Below, piece after piece: positions 45,272 to 53,689 of a stretch of 64,000 nucleotides of DNA. Origin of the DNA: Pseudochrobactrum kiredjianiae (GTDB lineage Bacteria; Pseudomonadota; Alphaproteobacteria; Rhizobiales; Rhizobiaceae); NCBI RefSeq assembly GCF_030362795.1, contig NZ_JAUCBM010000013.1:17439-81438 (forward strand). The letters run 5' to 3'. The notes under the pieces were generated by a model, which saw only the letters and a list, made by a program, of their open reading frames with translations, did no database searches and was not told the origin of the DNA. Each line of letters opens with the position of its first letter. Position 1 is the first letter of the stretch. Both the position numbers and the translations under genes were made by a program.

Positions 45272-46405
45272 ATGAAATTCAGCGCTGTTCTGCATGCCAG
45301 AAAACGATCCGCTCATCGCATATATTATGCGCCAGGCCGGAGCCTCTGTGCTGCCGCATTGATTTCAACGAGCCTGATTTTTACCGGTTCTGCAATGGCA
45401 CAGGATTTATCACAACCGCAGGAGGGTTTCTCCATGCGTGTGGTGCCGGGTGCGCAATTTGACAAGTTGCAACTGCCGAAAATCTCAATTCCTGAAGGTG
45501 AAGAGCCGGATAGCAACACACCGCCAACCGGCGCGATTATGTCTCCTGCAGCACCGGCAGCCGGAATTACCCCTTATGCTGATCCGCGTGCGCCTCAAAA
45601 TTCACCGCTTGCAAACCAGAATGAATTGCTGCTGGAAGCGCAACTGACTGCGGATGGCCCTGCCCTTCAGCAAGGTCTGGTATGGCGTGTATTCTCACCG
45701 GAACCCAATGCTGAAGATAAACTGCCACTGATTGCCACTGCAACAGGCGGCACGGCCAGCTTTTCATTGCCACAGGGCAGCTATCTCGTGCATGTCAGTT
45801 TTGGTCGTGCGGGTGCAACCAAGCGCATTACGATCCGTAATGCCAGCCGTCATGAAAAACTGATCCTTGATGCCGGTGGTTTGAAGCTCAGTGCCAAATT
45901 GCCGGATGGCAAAGAAATTTCAGATAAATTCCTGCGCTTCTCGATCTATGATAACGAGGACGAAGGCAATGATCGCTCGCTGATTGTACCGAATATCAAA
46001 CCGAATACTGTGGTGCGCCTCAATAGTGGCACTTATCACGTGGTGTCGAATTACGGCAGCGTCAATGCAACAATCCGCGCTGAAATCGTGGTTAGCGCCG
46101 GTAAACTGACTGAAGCAACAGTTGAGCATGATGCCGCTGAAATTACGCTGAAACTGCTGCGCGATGTTGGCGGTGAAGCGCTGGCGGATACATCATGGAA
46201 TATCGTCAATACCAATGGTGATATCGTTTTTGAAAGTGTGAGCGCCTATGCATCTCTCGTTCTGGCAGCCGGTGATTATATCGCTGTAGCCAAGAATAAA
46301 GACCGTTTGTATCAGCGTGAATTCACCGTTGAATCCGGTAAAAATGAAGACGTTGATGTTTTTGCCAAAGCAGAGAATGAGGTTGATAGCGATCAGGTTG
46401 ACTAA
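45272..46405 (+). CDS. Exported protein of unknown function
   Basis: A 377-residue protein with a signal peptide after a basic N-terminus (ALISTSLIFTGSAMAQ). A proline-rich stretch (about residues 68-110, including GEEPDSNTPPTGAIMSPAAP) precedes a C-terminal region of repeated beta-sandwich-like segments, each with a 'GxYxV' strand: LPQGSYLVHVSFGRAGATKR, LNSGTYHVVSNYGSVNAT, LAAGDYIAVAKNKDRLYQRE. These look like Ig-like or carboxypeptidase-regulatory-like repeats. Probably periplasmic or outer-membrane associated. A strong terminator follows at 46449-46476. Confidence 0.8.
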   Translation: MKFSAVLHARKRSAHRIYYAPGRSLCAAALISTSLIFTGSAMAQDLSQPQEGFSMRVVPGAQFDKLQLPKISIPEGEEPDSNTPPTGAIMSPAAPAAGITPYADPRAPQNSPLANQNELLLEAQLTADGPALQQGLVWRVFSPEPNAEDKLPLIATATGGTASFSLPQGSYLVHVSFGRAGATKRITIRNASRHEKLILDAGGLKLSAKLPDGKEISDKFLRFSIYDNEDEGNDRSLIVPNIKPNTVVRLNSGTYHVVSNYGSVNATIRAEIVVSAGKLTEATVEHDAAEITLKLLRDVGGEALADTSWNIVNTNGDIVFESVSAYASLVLAAGDYIAVAKNKDRLYQREFTVESGKNEDVDVFAKAENEVDSDQVD

Positions 46406-46448
46406 GAATTATCGCTAAAAACAATCCCAATATCATGTTGAATTAACA

Positions 46449-46476
46449 AATCCTGCAATCAAACGATTGCAGGATT
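46449..46476 (+). terminator. Rho-independent terminator
   Basis: Perfect 12-base arms AATCCTGCAATC / GATTGCAGGATT (46449-46460, 46465-46476), then TTTATTT. Confidence 0.88.
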
Positions 46477-46582
46477 TTTATTTAAATCAATATCTTAAAA
46501 GATATTTTTAATACATTGAACCAGAGAATGTCTGACACAAATGAATTTATTTAGTGTTCGTGAATATGCGACACTTAAAAAA

Positions 46583-46626
46583 TTAGAGCGAGTGCCATGA
46601 TCCAATCAGGACATAAACCGCTCTAA
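46583..46626. repeat. Half-copy of the mosaic intergenic repeat (copy H)
   Basis: TTAGAGCGAG...CATGATCCAATCAGGACATAAACCG followed by CTCTAA: an imperfect palindrome sharing its right end with 17460-17487. It ends at the stop of the cystine ABC ATPase gene. Confidence 0.55.
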
Positions 46627-46627
46627 C

Positions 46628-47407
46628 TCAGATACCGGCTCCCTGATTAAAACCCTGCCCTTCATGGGTCAATGTATTGACGAAGCGGCGAGTACGTTCT
46701 TCCTGAGGGGCGCGGAAAATTGCCTGAGCTGTACCACGTTCAACAATCACGCCATTATCGATAAACAACACATCCTCAGCAATTCTGGAGGCCAGCCGCA
46801 GATCATGGGTCACCATAATCATTGTCGTGCCCTCTTTCGCCAGCTGTGCCAGCACATCGACCACCTCACCGGAGAGTTCCGGATCAAGTGCCGAAGTCGG
46901 CTCGTCGCAGAGCAGAATTTTAGGCGAAGGCGCCAAAGCGCGAGCAATAGCAACACGCTGCTGCTGGCCACCGGAGAGTGTTGCAGGCCATGCATCAGCT
47001 TTTTGGGAAAGCCCTACCTTCTCCAGCAATTGCATTGCCCGTTCACGTGCTTTTTGCTTCGGCCATTTCTGAACCGTAATCAGCCCCTCGGTAATATTCT
47101 CGGTAACTGTGCGATGCGGAAACAACTGGAAATTCTGAAACACCATACCGGAATGGCGGCGGATCAGATGAATTTCCTTCTGGCTGACTTTCCGTTCCGG
47201 CTCAAAGCTCAACCTGTCACCGGCAATTTCAATTGCACCGGACGTCGGCACCTCAAGCAGATTGAGGCAACGCAGCAATGTGCTCTTACCCGCACCGGAA
47301 GGGCCGATAAAAGCCGTAACACTGCCCTCAGCAATAGAGAGCGAGATATCATTGAGAACGGTGTTGTCCCCGAATTTTTTAACAATATTCTTCAGTTCGA
47401 TCATCAT
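46628..47407 (-). CDS. tcyN: Cystine-type amino acid ABC transporter ATP-binding protein
   Basis: A 259-residue polar-amino-acid ABC ATPase. Walker A GPSGAGKSTLLRCLNLL, Q loop FQNFQLFPHRTVTENI, signature LSGGQQQRVAIARALA, Walker B LLCDEPTSALDPEL and the switch His in MVTHDLRLASRIAED are intact. It overlaps the permease gene by four bases (ATGA). The operon order ATPase - permease - binding protein and the binding protein's closeness to FliY/TcyJ suggest L-cystine uptake. Confidence 0.9.
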   Translation of the reverse strand: MMIELKNIVKKFGDNTVLNDISLSIAEGSVTAFIGPSGAGKSTLLRCLNLLEVPTSGAIEIAGDRLSFEPERKVSQKEIHLIRRHSGMVFQNFQLFPHRTVTENITEGLITVQKWPKQKARERAMQLLEKVGLSQKADAWPATLSGGQQQRVAIARALAPSPKILLCDEPTSALDPELSGEVVDVLAQLAKEGTTMIMVTHDLRLASRIAEDVLFIDNGVIVERGTAQAIFRAPQEERTRRFVNTLTHEGQGFNQGAGI

Positions 47408-48084
47408 GAACGGACCTCCAGAAAGCCGCCATAGCGTTTCAGCCGTGTTTCCAGACGGGTTTGCAGATAAGACAGCACAGAGCTGAGCGCCAGATATAGT
47501 AGAGCTGCTTCCACATAGAGGATCAGCGGCTCATAGGTTACAGCAACGATACGCTGCGCCACCTGAAACATTTCCGGCACCGTAATCGCTGCTGCCAGCG
47601 ATGTATCTTTGACCAGAGAGATAAAGCTGTTGGACAAAGGTGGTACAGCATTAGGCGCTGCCTGCGGCAGGATTGTCCGGCGCATCGCCTGCCCCCAGCT
47701 CATGCCGGTTGCATAGGCTGCTTCCCACTGCCCTTTTGGCACAGCAACAATCACACCACGGAAAATCTCAGAGGAATAAGCGCCGATACTCAATGTAAAG
47801 CCGATTAGCGCTGCCGGAAACGCATCCAGTGTGACGCCAAGGCTTGGCAGGCCATAGAAGATCAGGAAGAGCTGTACCAATAGCGGTGTGCCACGGATCA
47901 GCCAGACATAGAAATTGACAAATGCTGCAATGGGTCGTGGCGCAAACAGCCTGATGAGCGCTACAAAAAGCCCGAGCGTTGTGCCGAAAAAGAACGACAA
48001 TAATGTCAACGGAATAGTAAAAATCAGAGCAGCCCATAACAGCGGCCCTAAAGAGTCAAGCATCAGAGTTAGAATATCAGCCAT
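47404..48084 (-). CDS. tcyL: Cystine-type amino acid ABC transporter permease
   Basis: A 226-residue HisM/YecS-type permease with about five helices. FYVWLIRGTPLLVQLFLIFY, FRGVIVAVPKGQWEAAYATG and RTILPQAAPNAVPPLSNSFI (the EAA loop contacting the ATPase) are diagnostic. Overlaps the ATPase start by four bases. A repeat at 48128-48233 lies between it and the binding-protein gene. Confidence 0.9.
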   Translation of the reverse strand: MADILTLMLDSLGPLLWAALIFTIPLTLLSFFFGTTLGLFVALIRLFAPRPIAAFVNFYVWLIRGTPLLVQLFLIFYGLPSLGVTLDAFPAALIGFTLSIGAYSSEIFRGVIVAVPKGQWEAAYATGMSWGQAMRRTILPQAAPNAVPPLSNSFISLVKDTSLAAAITVPEMFQVAQRIVAVTYEPLILYVEAALLYLALSSVLSYLQTRLETRLKRYGGFLEVRS

Positions 48085-48127
48085 TTATGCGTCCCCGCTA
48101 TGTTTGTTGCCCCTCATACGGTCTTCT

Positions 48128-48233
48128 TACAGCATAATTCCTTAAACTTGGATCAGTTTAAGGTGAAATTATGCTGTAAATATAAAGCGTTAGAGCGACC
48201 TTTGTGCGCCCAAGAGGGCGCACGGCGCTCTAA
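48128..48233 (+). repeat. Mosaic palindromic repeat (family 2, copy E)
   Basis: TACAGCATAATTCCTTAAAC...GTGAAATTATGCTGTA, AATATAAAG, then TTAGAGCGACCTTTGTGCGC...GGCGCACGGCGCTCTAA. Nearly the same as 5071-5172. Its position inside the cystine operon may affect the level or stability of the permease and ATPase message relative to the binding-protein message. Confidence 0.75.
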
Positions 48234-48320
48234 GGTTTACATGGGTCCCTGCCCCGCTATCCGGGCGGCGGAAAACCGGCGATCATAAATCGCCGGCCTT
48301 ATTATGCTTGGGAGACATAA

Positions 48321-49112
48321 TTACTTAGAAACGTCTGCACCGAAATATTTTTCGGAGATTTTACCGTAAGTGCCGTCGCTTTTGATCTGCTCAAGCGCCT
48401 TGTTCACTTCCGCCAACAGGTCTTCTTCACCCTTGCGCAGTAGAACGCCGGAACGATCGGCATTTTCGAGTTCAGCAGCAACTTCCAGCTTCACATCTGG
48501 CTTCTGCTTTTTGAAATCAAGGAAAGAGAGGCTTGAATTGACGGTTGCTTCCGCACGACCGCTCAATAATAGCTGAATGGACTGGTCAAAACCATCATTG
48601 GCAATGATTTCTGCGCCGTATTCACGGGCAATCCTGCCGTAGTTACTGCTCAGCGACTGCGCGGATTTACGCCCCTTCAGATCTTCAAATTTCTTGATAT
48701 CGGTGTTGCCGGTTTTAACAATCAATACGGCTTTGGATGCAATATATGGTTCTGAAAAATTATATTTCTTCTGGCGCTCCGGAGTAATGCCGACCTGATT
48801 GATCACGGCATCATAACGGTTGGCATCGAGACCGGCGATCAGACCATCCCATTTACCTTCGAGAAATTTGGCTTCAACGCCCAGGCGCTTGGCGATTTCC
48901 TGACCGATTTCCACATCGAAACCAACCAGCTTGCCGTCTTTGTCATGATAGGTGAACGGTGCATAGGTGCCCTCAGTTCCGATTTTCAGAACGCCTTCGG
49001 CTTTGATACGATCAAGCGCTGCATCCGCGAAAGACTGGCTGGTCATAACACCGGAACCAAGAACGGCTGTCTGCAACACACCAACTGCAAGAATAGACTT
49101 AAACCAGCTCAT
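48321..49112 (-). CDS. tcyJ: Cystine-type amino acid ABC transporter substrate-binding protein
   Basis: About 263 residues from ATG 49112, behind AAGGACAGG. Signal peptide ILAVGVLQTAVLGSGVMTSQ with cleavage near SFADA. Family motifs: GVLKIGTEGTYAPFTYHD, KWDGLIAGLDANRYDAVINQ, then VGITPERQKKYNFSEPY, and the C-terminal YGKISEKYFGADVSK. The WDGLIAGLDANRYDAVINQ and KYFGADV regions match recalled E. coli FliY (TcyJ), which binds L-cystine. The frame is open to 49199, but the extension lacks a signal-like beginning. Confidence 0.88.
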   Translation of the reverse strand: MSWFKSILAVGVLQTAVLGSGVMTSQSFADAALDRIKAEGVLKIGTEGTYAPFTYHDKDGKLVGFDVEIGQEIAKRLGVEAKFLEGKWDGLIAGLDANRYDAVINQVGITPERQKKYNFSEPYIASKAVLIVKTGNTDIKKFEDLKGRKSAQSLSSNYGRIAREYGAEIIANDGFDQSIQLLLSGRAEATVNSSLSFLDFKKQKPDVKLEVAAELENADRSGVLLRKGEEDLLAEVNKALEQIKSDGTYGKISEKYFGADVSK

Positions 49113-49581
49113 ATTACCTGTCCTTTTAACGAGACCTTTGATGTCAAAGGCCACTTCCATAATCGTTAGAGCACTTATTATCTGTGCCTGACTGTTCAAC
49201 GGTGCAGTTTGGATTTGCAGTCCGTGTTGCGATTAAGATGTCATGGCTGGTCAGAGCGTCACAGATATATTTGCGCCTGCGGAAACTCAGAATGCAAAAA
49301 TAAATTCCTAATTTTGATCGGTTGTAGAAATTTTTACTCGTTGGCTTATTTCAGCGACAAATGTAAAAAAATGCATTCTACTGAATTGCTTATTCTCTGC
49401 GGTATTTTGCTGAATAATGCGCGAATGCGTATTTTGTTGCCTACTGCTTGAAGATTTTTGCTCAAATCAGACTATAATAAAGAAAATCATTCATCTGAGC
49501 TTCATCTGGTCATCGCTATAAAGAGCGGGCACTGAATAGAAGTCACGCATTCTGTATCCAGCCTGTCAGGAATTTTATCCC
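49113..49581. promoter_or_regulatory. Divergent intergenic region between tcyJ and the Nudix gene
   Basis: About 470 AT-rich bases between divergent genes, which must hold the promoters for the cystine operon and the Nudix gene. Frames here lack ribosome-binding sites and family likeness. No repeat copy or clear operator was found. Confidence 0.3.
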
Positions 49582-50016
49582 ATGCATTCCGTATTAAAAG
49601 CCACTCCGAGTAAACGCATTCATATTGCAGCAGCAATATTAATGGCGCCGGATAACCGGATTTTGCTGGTACGCAAGGCTGGTACATCGGCTTTTATGCA
49701 GGCTGGCGGAAAAATTGAAAATGGTGAAACGCCGGTCGCAGCTTTGCAACGCGAGTTACAGGAAGAGTTAGGTCTGACAATCGCGGAAGATCAGGCGCAT
49801 TATCTGGGCGCCTTCTCGGCTCCCGCAGCGAATGAACCGGGCTTCACAGTTGAGGCCGAAATATTTCGTATTGCCCTCAATCAGCCAGTCGCCAAAGCAG
49901 CAGAAATTGAGGAGATCGTCTGGGTAGATCCGTTGCAAAAAGTGGACTTGCCATTGGCACCATTAACCGAGAATTATTTACTGCCACTGTGTAAAGAATT
50001 TATACCTGCCGCATAA
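49582..50016 (+). CDS. Nudix hydrolase
   Basis: A 144-residue Nudix protein. The Nudix box is complete: GGKIENGETPVAALQRELQE followed by ELGL, with the metal-binding REXXEE glutamates. The N-terminal IHIAAAILMAPDNRILLVRK strand is usual. It hydrolyses a nucleoside diphosphate-linked substrate, possibly oxidised nucleotides; the substrate is not determinable. Confidence 0.9.
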   Translation: MHSVLKATPSKRIHIAAAILMAPDNRILLVRKAGTSAFMQAGGKIENGETPVAALQRELQEELGLTIAEDQAHYLGAFSAPAANEPGFTVEAEIFRIALNQPVAKAAEIEEIVWVDPLQKVDLPLAPLTENYLLPLCKEFIPAA

Positions 50017-50105
50017 CAATAGTCAGATTGCCTGCTTTTAGCCCTAAAACTTCCGTAATTCATTGAAATATAGCAGTTAAACCGATTTTATTATCAGGAG
50101 AAACT

Positions 50106-50864
50106 ATGACACATCGTAAAACAGCCGCCCTTTTCGCTTCTGCATTTATTGCGGTTTCTATGGCGGGAGTGCTTTCGCAGCCAGCCTTTGCTCAGGAGAA
50201 AAATGTGTCAGAAAAACAGACATTCATCGTCGTCACCGGTGAAGGTGAAGTTCAGGCTGCGCCGGATATGGCCATTCTTGATCTGAGTGTTCTGCGTGAA
50301 GCCAAAACTGCACGTGAAGCTTTGACAGACAACAATAAAGCAATGTCGAAAGTGCTGGCAGCCATGAAGGAAGCCGGGATTGAAGACCGCGATCTGCAAA
50401 CTTCCGGTGTTAATATTCAGCCGACTTACACCTATCCGAATGATAAAAATGGCCTGAAAGCCCCTAAAATCATCGGTTACAATGTGACCAACGGCCTGAC
50501 AGTTCGTGTGCGCGATCTGGATAAGGTTGGCGACCTGCTGGATAAATCCATTGATCTCGGCGTAAACCAGAGCGGCGGCCTGCGTTTTGTGAATGATGAT
50601 CCTTCAAAAGTCCTGATGGATGCCCGTAAGAAATCCATGGAAAACGCGATGGAAAAGGCTAAAATCCTGACCGAAACAGCAGGCGCAAAACTTGGCCGCG
50701 TGCTTGAAATCACTGAATATGTCAACAATGGTCGCCCTATGCCAATGGCGCGTACCAAGATGATTGCAATGGCAGCAGAACCTGCCAGTGACTCTGTGCC
50801 GCTTTCCGCAGGTGAAAACAGCTACAATGTGAATGTTACTGTGAAATTTGAAATCACACAGTAA
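50106..50864 (+). CDS. bp26: BP26/Omp28-like SIMPL domain protein
   Basis: A 252-residue exported protein (signal ending SQPAFAQ) with a SIMPL (DUF541) domain. VTGEGEVQAAPDMAILDLSV, LREAKTAREALTDNNKAMSK, AGIEDRDLQTSGVNIQP and the ending VPLSAGENSYNVNVTVKFEI align closely with the Brucella immunodominant antigen BP26/Omp28 from memory. BP26 forms ring-shaped periplasmic/outer-membrane oligomers of unclear role. CAGGAG precedes the start. A strong terminator follows. Confidence 0.93.
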   Translation: MTHRKTAALFASAFIAVSMAGVLSQPAFAQEKNVSEKQTFIVVTGEGEVQAAPDMAILDLSVLREAKTAREALTDNNKAMSKVLAAMKEAGIEDRDLQTSGVNIQPTYTYPNDKNGLKAPKIIGYNVTNGLTVRVRDLDKVGDLLDKSIDLGVNQSGGLRFVNDDPSKVLMDARKKSMENAMEKAKILTETAGAKLGRVLEITEYVNNGRPMPMARTKMIAMAAEPASDSVPLSAGENSYNVNVTVKFEITQ

Positions 50865-50889
50865 ACGGCACGCATAATAAAGCATTCAG

Positions 50890-50912
50890 AACCCTGCCCT
50901 TACGGCAGGGTT
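50890..50912 (+). terminator. Rho-independent terminator after bp26
   Basis: AACCCTGCC / GGCAGGGTT (50890-50898, 50904-50912), then TTTTA, 25 bases after the stop. Confidence 0.92.
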
Positions 50913-50918
50913 TTTTAT

Positions 50919-50959
50919 TAGAGCGCCGTGTACCGGACTTGGCACCCAAGATCGCTCTA
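50919..50959 (-). repeat. Half-copy of mosaic repeat family 2 (copy G)
   Basis: TAGAGCGCCGTGTACCGGAC...AAGATCGCTCT is an imperfect palindrome resembling, inverted, the right half of the family-2 repeats (GAGCGACCTTTGTG...CACGGCGCTCTA). Confidence 0.55.
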
Positions 50960-50987
50960 TCACATTAAAATTATACTCTAGCTGAGC

Positions 50988-52166
50988 TTACTCAGCATGC
51001 TCAAAAGCAGCGTGATAGAATTCATACCCATCACGGCCATTGCGTTTTACCTGATATAAAGCCTTGTCAGCCTCGTCGAATATATCTGCTTCCTGTGAGA
51101 CAGTCGTTTCAGAATTGCGCAGCGCAATCCCGATACTCACAGTTACAAATATCGGTTTGGCATCGACCGTGATAGGCAGCGCAGATAGCTTCTCTTTGAT
51201 GCGTTTTGCTAAGGTTTCAGCCTGCTCTTTTGTGCTTGCCGGTAGCAGAATACAAAATTCATCACCGCCATGACGGCTCATAATTTGCCGGACTTTGAGC
51301 AAAGATGAAACTGTCTTACCAAAATGCTGCAAAATCACATCGCCTGCCCGATGCCCCATATCGTCATTAAAACTCTTGAAATGATCGACATCAATCAGCA
51401 GCAGAGCATAGGGAATGTCACGCTCTTTAAATTGCTGATCCGCAAGGTTTAGCACAGCATTGAAACGCTTGCGGGTTGGCAAGCCTGTCAGATCATCCAC
51501 GCCGGCAAGGCGCTCGACTTCTTTGCGCAAAGCGTCAATCGTCAGGATGAAAAAGCCAAAGGTCAGCAGACCGGCACTGAATTGCATCACCAAAAAATTA
51601 TAGGCATAAAGCGTGAGGAAGTACGAAACATCTATATCTTTAGCGGAAATACGGAAAGTTAGATAAAGATTGTATATCTGACAGCCAACCCCCAGAAAAA
51701 CGGCAACCAAACAGACATAGGCACCGGGACTTTTATGGCGACGGGCTGCGAGAAAAACAAACATGCAAACAAGTGCTGCAAGATAGGTCAGTCCGTGAAC
51801 CGCGGCCAGCCACAGCCAGTTGCTATATTCAGCCAGAGCCGAGAACAAGCTGATCGACATAATGACAACAAGCTGAAGCAAAATGCTGCGGATTTTAATT
51901 CCGTAAAAAGCCAGCAATCCGGTATAAAACAACCAAAAGCCTGCGATGATCAAAAAATTTCCCGCAACGGCCGGAAATGCACCACCGATACTATATTGCA
52001 GGATAAGCAGAAACGCACCAATACAAGTCAGCAGTGATCCTGCCATCCAGTGTCTGGCAGCATAAAAATCACGATATGCAAGGGCTACCCCACCCCAAAT
52101 GACTGCCAGGATAGCCGAATTCATAATCAGGATGATAAATAAAGTATGGTAATCGAGTGAAGGCAT
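50988..52166 (-). CDS. Membrane-bound diguanylate cyclase (GGDEF)
   Basis: A 392-residue protein with about seven N-terminal membrane helices (to about residue 215), beginning LFIILIMNSAILAVIWGGVA, then a GGDEF domain: VDDLTGLPTRKRFNAVL, LLIDVDHFKSFNDDMGHRAG and the intact active site RHGGDEFCILL. It makes cyclic di-GMP from GTP. The sensory membrane domain is not assigned. It is the second cyclase in this window besides the globin-coupled enzyme. Confidence 0.92.
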   Translation of the reverse strand: MPSLDYHTLFIILIMNSAILAVIWGGVALAYRDFYAARHWMAGSLLTCIGAFLLILQYSIGGAFPAVAGNFLIIAGFWLFYTGLLAFYGIKIRSILLQLVVIMSISLFSALAEYSNWLWLAAVHGLTYLAALVCMFVFLAARRHKSPGAYVCLVAVFLGVGCQIYNLYLTFRISAKDIDVSYFLTLYAYNFLVMQFSAGLLTFGFFILTIDALRKEVERLAGVDDLTGLPTRKRFNAVLNLADQQFKERDIPYALLLIDVDHFKSFNDDMGHRAGDVILQHFGKTVSSLLKVRQIMSRHGGDEFCILLPASTKEQAETLAKRIKEKLSALPITVDAKPIFVTVSIGIALRNSETTVSQEADIFDEADKALYQVKRNGRDGYEFYHAAFEHAE

Positions 52167-52298
52167 AGGAAATAAACAGCTCAGCTATTTTACCGGAAGC
52201 GAGCTTCATAACTGAGAACTGTTTATTTTACATCAGTATAATTTTCTTTTTTCTGAGATTGCATATGCAAGTCTGACCACACAGGTGATTTATCTTTA

Positions 52299-52775
52299 TT
52301 AAGGTGCGCTCTTGTTTAGCTGCTCATTCTCCTGACTATAGGCACGCTTAGCCTCAATGAGCAGATCTTTTTTGGTGTCACTGGTAAAATTCAGCACACG
52401 TTCAACCACACTGTCATTGAGTTTCAAGACATCAACATCCAGATAATTACCGGAACCGGCCGTGAGTTTGGAAACGATCATTTCAGGATTACCGTCACCG
52501 GTAATATCGCCAAAACTGATCCTCGGCTTGCCACTATCATCAAAAACAGAGCCCTCGCGGGGAAAAATCCCGCCGCCGAGATAGTCAATCAACCCGTCAT
52601 CCTTATAGAGGGCAACCGTGTAGCTACCGATAGATGCCGGTTCCAGATCGCCTTCGGAAATCACTGCCACCCGTTTATCCGGCAGTGTCATCATAACGGC
52701 ATTTTTGGCTGAAGCCGGAAAGGCCGACAAAGCTGAAATACAAATAACAGATATAATATGCGCGGAATATCTCAT
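52299..52775 (-). CDS. PliI-like periplasmic lysozyme inhibitor
   Basis: About 158 residues from ATG 52775 (AAGGA upstream), with a signal peptide ending AFPASAKNA. The mature part, AVISEGDLEPASIGSYTVAL, GIFPREGSVFDDSGKPRISF followed by GDITGDGNPEMIV and LTAGSGNYLDVDVLKL, follows the pattern of PliI, an inhibitor of invertebrate-type lysozymes; the GSGNY loop corresponds to its Ser/Tyr insertion loop. Assignment is from remembered family likeness. It would protect peptidoglycan from host lysozyme. Confidence 0.65.
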   Translation of the reverse strand: MRYSAHIISVICISALSAFPASAKNAVMMTLPDKRVAVISEGDLEPASIGSYTVALYKDDGLIDYLGGGIFPREGSVFDDSGKPRISFGDITGDGNPEMIVSKLTAGSGNYLDVDVLKLNDSVVERVLNFTSDTKKDLLIEAKRAYSQENEQLNKSAP

Positions 52776-52954
52776 CACGCTTTCCTTACATTCAAAAAAC
52801 TTCAATCAATTTTCTAAAAATGCATGGTGATTAAGACATTGATATGTTCGGGAACATTAATATAGTTCTTGATTGAATTGTGCCGCCAAGTCTGAAAATG
52901 AGGAGAGCTTAGCGCCCCTAAAGCACACGACGTTACTTCTCATATAGAAATTAT

Positions 52955-52989
52955 AGCGGCTGACCTCCTCACTTCAGAAGACAGCCGCT
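52955..52989 (-). terminator. Hairpin downstream of the PACE gene
   Basis: AGCGGCTG / CAGCCGCT arms (52955-52962, 52982-52989) with a 19-base loop, 7 bases beyond the minus-strand stop. Confidence 0.5.
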
Positions 52990-52996
52990 TTATCCG

Positions 52997-53437
52997 TTAT
53001 TCTGCTGCAACAGCCACATGATTTGGCAGGGCAAAAATCAGATCAAAAATATAGGTAAAAACAAAAGTATAGATCAGAAAGAACAGCAGCAAAACGGCCT
53101 CCATCTGAAAGGCTTTCCAGAATCCTACGGAATACCAAACCATATAAATCGGAATGATAATCAAACACAGGCCGAATTCGAAACCAAAAGCATGCCCTGC
53201 ACGCACAGCAACACTGCGGCCGGTTACCTGTCGCCCCGCCTCCCATTTTTCAAACATCAGATTATAGGTGTAGTTCCATGTAACAGCGATCAGAGAGATG
53301 ACAACAGCAATTGGCAGTGAGCCCTGTGCATCACCACCGCTCAACATCATGAGCAATAAGGTGGAAGCCACAATAGCGATAATTTCAAAAATAGTAACAT
53401 AGGTAATGCGCCGCTTGAGCGGCGAAAGAACAAACAT
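52997..53437 (-). CDS. PACE family efflux protein
   Basis: About 146 residues from ATG 53437, preceded by GAGGAG. Four helices in two bacterial-transmembrane-pair repeats: RRITYVTIFEIIAIVASTLL, then AVTWNYTYNLMFEKWE, RAGHAFGFEFGLCLIIIPIY, and FVFTYIFDLIFALP. The paired aromatic-Asn and E/K residues (NYTYNLMFEKWE, TYIFDL) are the PACE hallmark. Members such as AceI export chlorhexidine, acriflavine or polyamines. Physiological role here unknown. Confidence 0.85.
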   Translation of the reverse strand: MFVLSPLKRRITYVTIFEIIAIVASTLLLMMLSGGDAQGSLPIAVVISLIAVTWNYTYNLMFEKWEAGRQVTGRSVAVRAGHAFGFEFGLCLIIIPIYMVWYSVGFWKAFQMEAVLLLFFLIYTFVFTYIFDLIFALPNHVAVAAE

Positions 53438-53689
53438 TGTCAGCTCCTCAGCTAGCAAATCTAACTTACGAGCCGGCACGCCCCGGCACTCATATAAATG
53501 GGAAAAATTAGCAGATCGCGGTTTTCCATCTGCTAAATGCAGAAATAAGCATCACTTCCCGACAAGTCAACACTTGGTCGGGCAAGAATGAAACCAAACC
53601 TGCACGCTGACAAGTCCAATAAACGGTGATGCGCAGCCGGATATTCCGGACTTCATACGCACCACCGGATAAACAATCACAAGTGAAAA

